Below are positions 59,563-64,000 of a DNA stretch of 64,000 nt, piece by piece; the first letter of the stretch is position 1, and each line of letters starts with the position of its first letter. Below the pieces are notes generated by a model, which did not search any database, was not told the DNA's origin, and worked only from the letters and a program-made list of their open reading frames with translations. This stretch comes from Oreocharis arfaki (taxonomy: Eukaryota > Chordata > Aves > Passeriformes > Paramythiidae): positions 47,843-111,842 of the forward strand of contig VZRR01014296.1 of NCBI GenBank assembly GCA_013398015.1. The letters are read 5' to 3'. The translations under genes and the position numbers were made by a program.

Positions 59563-62500
59563 CTACAGGGGCAGAGCCTTTGCCCCTCCCGAGGGCTTGG
59601 TGAGGTAGAAGGTGGCTGTGCCACTGTATTTCTCCTGAAAAACAAGAGGAGCAGTCACGGCTGGGGTTCTGGGGCTGGGGAATGCCAGAGCTGGGGAGAA
59701 AGGTCCTGCTGCTCAATTCCACGCTCACTCTGCCTCCACCCTTCACTGGACTGTAACTCCTGGTTATGTTCCCTCTATCCCACCTTTGGCAGAGGCCAAA
59801 GTCCTTTTGGTCTCTCCTCGTTTCAGACCTTCCTCTGCCCCTTCTTTTCCCCCCTCAGCTATTTACAGGGTGCACCATGATCTCATAGAGCAGCAAAATG
59901 ATGCTCAGCCTTGTTCACAGGCCCCATGTCCTGATACCCCCCCTTCTGCTGGCATTTCCAGCTACCTATGCATGCCGAAGTGCTGATTTAGGGAACACTG
60001 GTGATGGCACTGTAATCTTTCCTGGGCTGTAACTGCCAGTGTTCAGCTCAGCAGTGCCCAAGCTCAGCTCAGACCACTTTTCTGTACATGGATTTGGCCT
60101 TCCCAAAGCTCCACTAGTGCCTTTTCACTCCCTTTCTCGATGGAGTGAGGTCCTGGGGCAGGGCCCTGTGACTGGCACAGTGCTGAACTGCCTGAAAGAG
60201 CTTAGTGGCAGCAACAGACTTGGGGCTGCCCCTGCCTGGCCCTGGATGGGCCCCCCCAACCCCAAATGGCTCAGGAGTGACACTTCAACAGTGTCCCTGT
60301 GCTGTGCCCTGAGTGTTCCCTCGGGATCTTTCAGTCAATCTCCCGGTCCTTTTCTGCCACGTACCTGGATGTGCTGCTGGGCCCTCTCTGCAGCCCCAGC
60401 TTCCAGCAGTGTCACCGTGCATCCTCCGAAGCCTCCCCCAGTCATCCTGCTGCCATAAACCCCATCGACTTCCAGGGCTGCTGCCACCAGCTCGTCCAGC
60501 TCCGGGCAGCTCACTTCATAGTCATCCCTGGAGAGAGGAGACCCGTGCTGTGCCCTGTCCTGCACCCTGGGCACAACCACTGCACCACGGACAGCTGGAA
60601 CTTGTGTCCTGGTGCAGCCACTGCCGCGGCAGCGATGCCGAGTCCACAGATCCCGGCCCAGCTCTGCCTGGAAACGCGGGTACACGTGAGGAAGGCTCTG
60701 AGCATCCTTGGTCATCCTCACCTGAGGGAGTTGTGGCTCTCCACCATCAGCCTCCCGAACGCGCTGTAGTCCCTGTGCTGCAGTGCCTGTGCTGCCTGTG
60801 CTGTCCGTGCGATCTCGCCGATGACGTGCCTGGCCCGCCGGAACACCTCGTCCCCAAGCCGGCTCCTGGCCTCTGCAGAGACATTTGTGAACCTGCAGCA
60901 AAGCTCCCCTGCCTGCAGGATGCTGCCGGGGCGCATCCTGCAACCATGCTGTGCCAAAGCCTGTCTGCGTGCAGCATGCTCCCATCACGGGGTGCACACC
61001 CACCCGCCTGCCCCAGCTCTCAGCCCATGGGGCACCAAGCTCTTGATGCCCCAAGGAGCGGCCAGAGCCGAGGGAGGGACTGTCCCCACCTTCCAGCTCG
61101 GCCAGGGTGGCATCCCTCAGGCTGGCCTTGCCAAGAGCCGCTGCTGCCTGCTCGCACTGCCGCCGGCGGGTGGGGTACTCGCTGCCCGTCAGCGTGTGCC
61201 GCACGTTGGAGTTGGTGATGAGCACGGCCAGGCTGGCATCGGTCAGCGGGACTAGGACGGTCTCCAGGGACCTGCAGGGAGAGCTCAGCCGTGTGCCCGC
61301 CCCCCTGTCCGCCCCGGCCCTCCCTCGGACCTGAGCGAGGCCACGTGGCAGGCAGATCCTGAACTACAGAGGCAAAGTCCAGGTGGTTTAGGATTTCACT
61401 GAAGCCTTTCACTCCCTCCCAGTTATTAGTTCCATAATAGACCCTAACGACTGCGGAAGACAGCCCAGGCAAGTAGCAGAAAGGTTGCTGGAGGAGAAAT
61501 CAAGACAAGGGGGAATTAAAGGGCAGGCTGCCCTGTCCTCCTGACGAGGCTTTGGGCTGGCGAGGTTAACCCCTCCCTGCACTCCTGCCCTTAGTTCATG
61601 GGCACAGGGCCAGCTCATCCCCAGCTGCCCAAGGAGGTGGGCACAGCACAGTGAGCTCAGCGCTCGACCCTGACCTGCAGTCGATGAGCAGCGCGTGGCC
61701 TTCCCTGCCCATCACGGATATGAACTGGTCCATGATCCCGCAGGGCATCCCAGCAAACGTGTGCTCTGCTTTCTGGCACGCCAGCGCCTTGGCTACGGAA
61801 TCCCCATCATCTGTGCCACAACAGACACATGGGTTAGCAGCTCCAGGATCTTGGTCCCTTGCCTGGGAGCAGGGGGAGCAAACATGGAGGTAAAGGGTTG
61901 TTTTCCCATGGAATGAGGTTTTGCAGCTGCAGGTGCTTGCTCCTGCACCACTGCATGGCATCCATGCCAGCCTGGGCCCCCAGGTCCAGCTGGATGTGAT
62001 AACTGACACTGGTGTTTCGGGTCTCTTGACTTTTGGGGGCATTAGGGTGGGGAGAGAATGCTTCCAAGGGAACTTCTTCTCATCTCCCTGGCCAGCCCCA
62101 GGGGTGGGCCATGGACTTTAGAGGTCTGGGAAGGACAGGCTGGATGAGCTGGAAGAGCCACACAGCCAGGGCAGTGCCAGCTGGGGAGTTGTTACCCACT
62201 CACAGCAGCCTTTCCCCAAGGGCTGTTGGGATCTAACTGAGGGCACCCCCCCATCCCAGATCCCACCTGGAAACAGGTGCCAGGGCCCAGGACTGGCTGC
62301 TACCTTACCAGGGCAGAGCTGCTGGAGGAAGGTGTACGTAGCCACCTCCAGAGCGGCCGAGCTGGAGAGGCCCCCGCCCAGGGGGATGTCACTGGCTACA
62401 ACGGCGCTGAAGCCCGGCACGGGACCAGCTGCGGGAAGACAAGGGATGAGGGGGCCGTGAGCCCCTGCAGGGCTGCGTGTGCCCCACAGCTCACGGGGAA

Positions 62501-63916
62501 TGACACAAGGAGCCCCTGTCCAACATCTCAGAACACAGGGTGACCCACAGCAGAGCATGACCCGGCAGCCCCCCAAGCACAGGGACCTTTGGAGCTGAGA
62601 CCGACTTTGCTGGAGCCTGGTCCCGGCAGAGCTGCAGGATTGCACCGGCACTGGAAGAGCCCCTGGAGCGCTCCCAAAGCTGGGTCTGAACACCAGTCCC
62701 GTGCAAGGGGGGCTCTGACCACCCCGCAGCCCGGGCCTTACCCCGGTAGTGCTGGATGATGCCCTTGACGTAGTTGGCCCAGCGAGGCAGCCCCGGGCTC
62801 AGGGAGCTGCCGGGACAGGGAGCCGGGAACTGCACCCTGTGGGGCTCGTCCGCCTCTGCCGAGGTGGTGACGATGGAGATGGTCCCGTCCTGCGTGGGGG
62901 ATCCCACCAGCACCGTCCCCAGCTGCAGGGCCTGGGGGTGGGGAAGGTGGGCTTAGACCCCCCGGCATCCCTTGGAGCATCCCCACGGGTGGCAGGGGAT
63001 AGCTGCGGCTGCTTCAGCCCACAGCTGGAGCACACAAGTGCTCTCTTCAACACCCCAGAGCCCCCACTGCACACTCAGCTCGGCACAGAATTAAATTTCC
63101 TGGCTATTTATTGATACACAGGGTCAGTCTTCCCACTGAGTGTTGTGCCTGACCCCCCAGCTCGGTGCCAGGTGCTGCCGGTTGGGCTCCGGGGGAGTGG
63201 AGACACGTCAAGAATGGGAGAGGCTTCAGGAAGTTTTCTTGCCTGCCAGGGAGTTCAGCTGACCTGCTCCCACGCTCCTCGGCCTCACAGTAATTAGCTG
63301 TAAGTTTGATTTAGGACTGAGTGGGGACTTTCCCGCTGAGCCAAAGGAGCAGGAAGCTCCTGCTGTTCTGAACCATCTCTGCCACCGAAACATCGCTCTC
63401 TGGGAACGGGAAGTTGTTTGACGGGGTTGCAGAAAAAAGGCTTCAGCCTCTCAGAGGGGTGGTTGTGAAGAGAACCACATCCCCCGTGAAGCGAGTGAGG
63501 AGCTGGTCTGCAGGGGGGGCTGCAGCAGGGCTTGCTCTGAACCCCATGGTCCTGGGCAGGGGATCCCGGGGAGAGAATGGTGAAAGGCGGATCCCGGAGG
63601 ATCCCTTATGGTCCTGGGTGGGTTATCGGAAGGGACATCCTGGGACGGGGAAGAGAAGGCGGTGGCCGAGGACCCCCAGCGGCTGCCAAGAGGACCCGGA
63701 AGGGTGACACGGCGAGAGCCCGGGGCCGGGGCGGCGGAGCACGGCCCTTACCATGGGCAGCACGAAGCCGCCGTTGTAGTCGGTGTGCTCTCCGATGAGG
63801 TTGACCCGGCCGGGGGCCCACGCCGCCAGCACCGCCGCGGCGCCGAAAGCCGCTTCGTGTGCCCGGCGAGCGGCCGCCAGCAGCGGGGACGAACTGGGAT
63901 CCAGCGGCTCCGCCAT
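59563..63916 (-). CDS. GALK1: galactokinase 1, complete (8 exons, 392 residues)
   Basis: The enzyme phosphorylates alpha-D-galactose with ATP, the first committed step of the cytosolic Leloir pathway. Exons in transcript order: 63916-63752, 62931-62742, 62428-62309, 61810-61675, 61271-61090, 60872-60722, 60527-60365, 59634-59563 (TAG). They total 1179 bases, giving 392 residues, the human length. The galactokinase signature [13 protein letters not shown] lies at 36-48 (R37, E43, H44, D46). The GHMP ATP-binding loop [10 protein letters not shown] lies at 134-143. [10 protein letters not shown] places the catalytic aspartate at D186, and TGGGFGG lies near the C-terminus. The ATG (GCCATGG) has a strong initiation context. 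The exon 6 acceptor was chosen as CTGCAG|AGGCC because it alone keeps the frame. The gene is convergent with ITGB4 and looks intact and functional. Confidence 0.98.
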
Positions 63917-64000
63917 GGCCGAGCTGCACCGCCCCCGATGCGTCCCGCACCGCCCCAGATCTCCGCACCGCCTCCGATGGGTCCCGCACCGCCCAGGATC
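63917..64000 (-). promoter_or_regulatory. GALK1: GALK1 5' UTR / proximal promoter with short GC-rich repeats (cut by window edge)
   Basis: The 84 bases upstream of the start codon are CpG-rich and continue a CpG island covering exon 1. The octamer GCACCGCC (GGCGGTGC on the coding strand) occurs at 63926, 63947, 63965 and 63986, spaced 21, 18 and 21 bases apart. This is a degenerate tandem array resembling clustered GC-box-like elements. No TATA box is visible. The transcription start and the rest of the promoter lie at or beyond the window edge. Confidence 0.5.

Noticed and set aside
60313..61218. Plus-strand open frame of 301 codons opposite GALK1 exons 5-7
   Set aside because: It is an antisense shadow of GALK1. 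The minus strand carries conserved galactokinase motifs with matching splice phases.

Overview
The window is nuclear DNA from a vertebrate, very probably a bird and plausibly a passerine. It has compact intron-rich genes, CR1 LINE fragments with the avian 3'-end consensus, an ERV-type LTR in one intron, and the gene order SAP30BP - ITGB4 - GALK1, which matches human 17q25. No bacterial, phage or CRISPR-type features were seen. Gene calls rest on reading exons in frame across canonical GT/AG junctions and comparing them with the known vertebrate proteins from memory. No database search was possible.

Positions 1-23.8 kb hold the 3' part of SAP30BP (+ strand). More than 10 kb of AT-rich intron comes first, followed by the last eight coding exons (10190-22434) and a 3' UTR with two AATAAA signals. 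From 23.8 to about 29.5 kb there is intergenic DNA with one CR1 fragment and some AT-rich blocks that could be regulatory. At about 29.5-30.6 kb the sequence turns GC- and CpG-rich. I read this as the likely promoter and noncoding first exon of ITGB4, with intron 1 running to 34.5 kb.

Positions 34.5-57.1 kb carry the whole ITGB4 coding region (+ strand) in 40 coding exons, every splice phase being consistent. It encodes signal peptide, PSI, beta-I domain with an intact MIDAS, cysteine-rich I-EGF modules, transmembrane segment, Calx-beta domain, four fibronectin type III repeats and C-tail. Two in-frame cassette exons in the connecting segment correspond to the extra segments of human beta-4C and beta-4B. 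The product is 1733 residues without the cassettes and 1858 with both.

Positions 59.5-63.9 kb carry complete GALK1 (- strand) in eight exons encoding 392 residues, the same length as human galactokinase. ITGB4 and GALK1 are convergent, and the GALK1 promoter lies at the right edge in a CpG-rich stretch with short repeats.

The three genes act in unrelated processes (RNA processing/transcription, hemidesmosome adhesion, galactose catabolism) and are neighbours by conserved synteny, not as a functional unit. I found no new biological system. The most useful observations are the two conserved ITGB4 cassette exons, a lineage-specific RGD tripeptide in an ITGB4 EGF module, transposable elements close to splice sites, and candidate regulatory DNA between SAP30BP and ITGB4.
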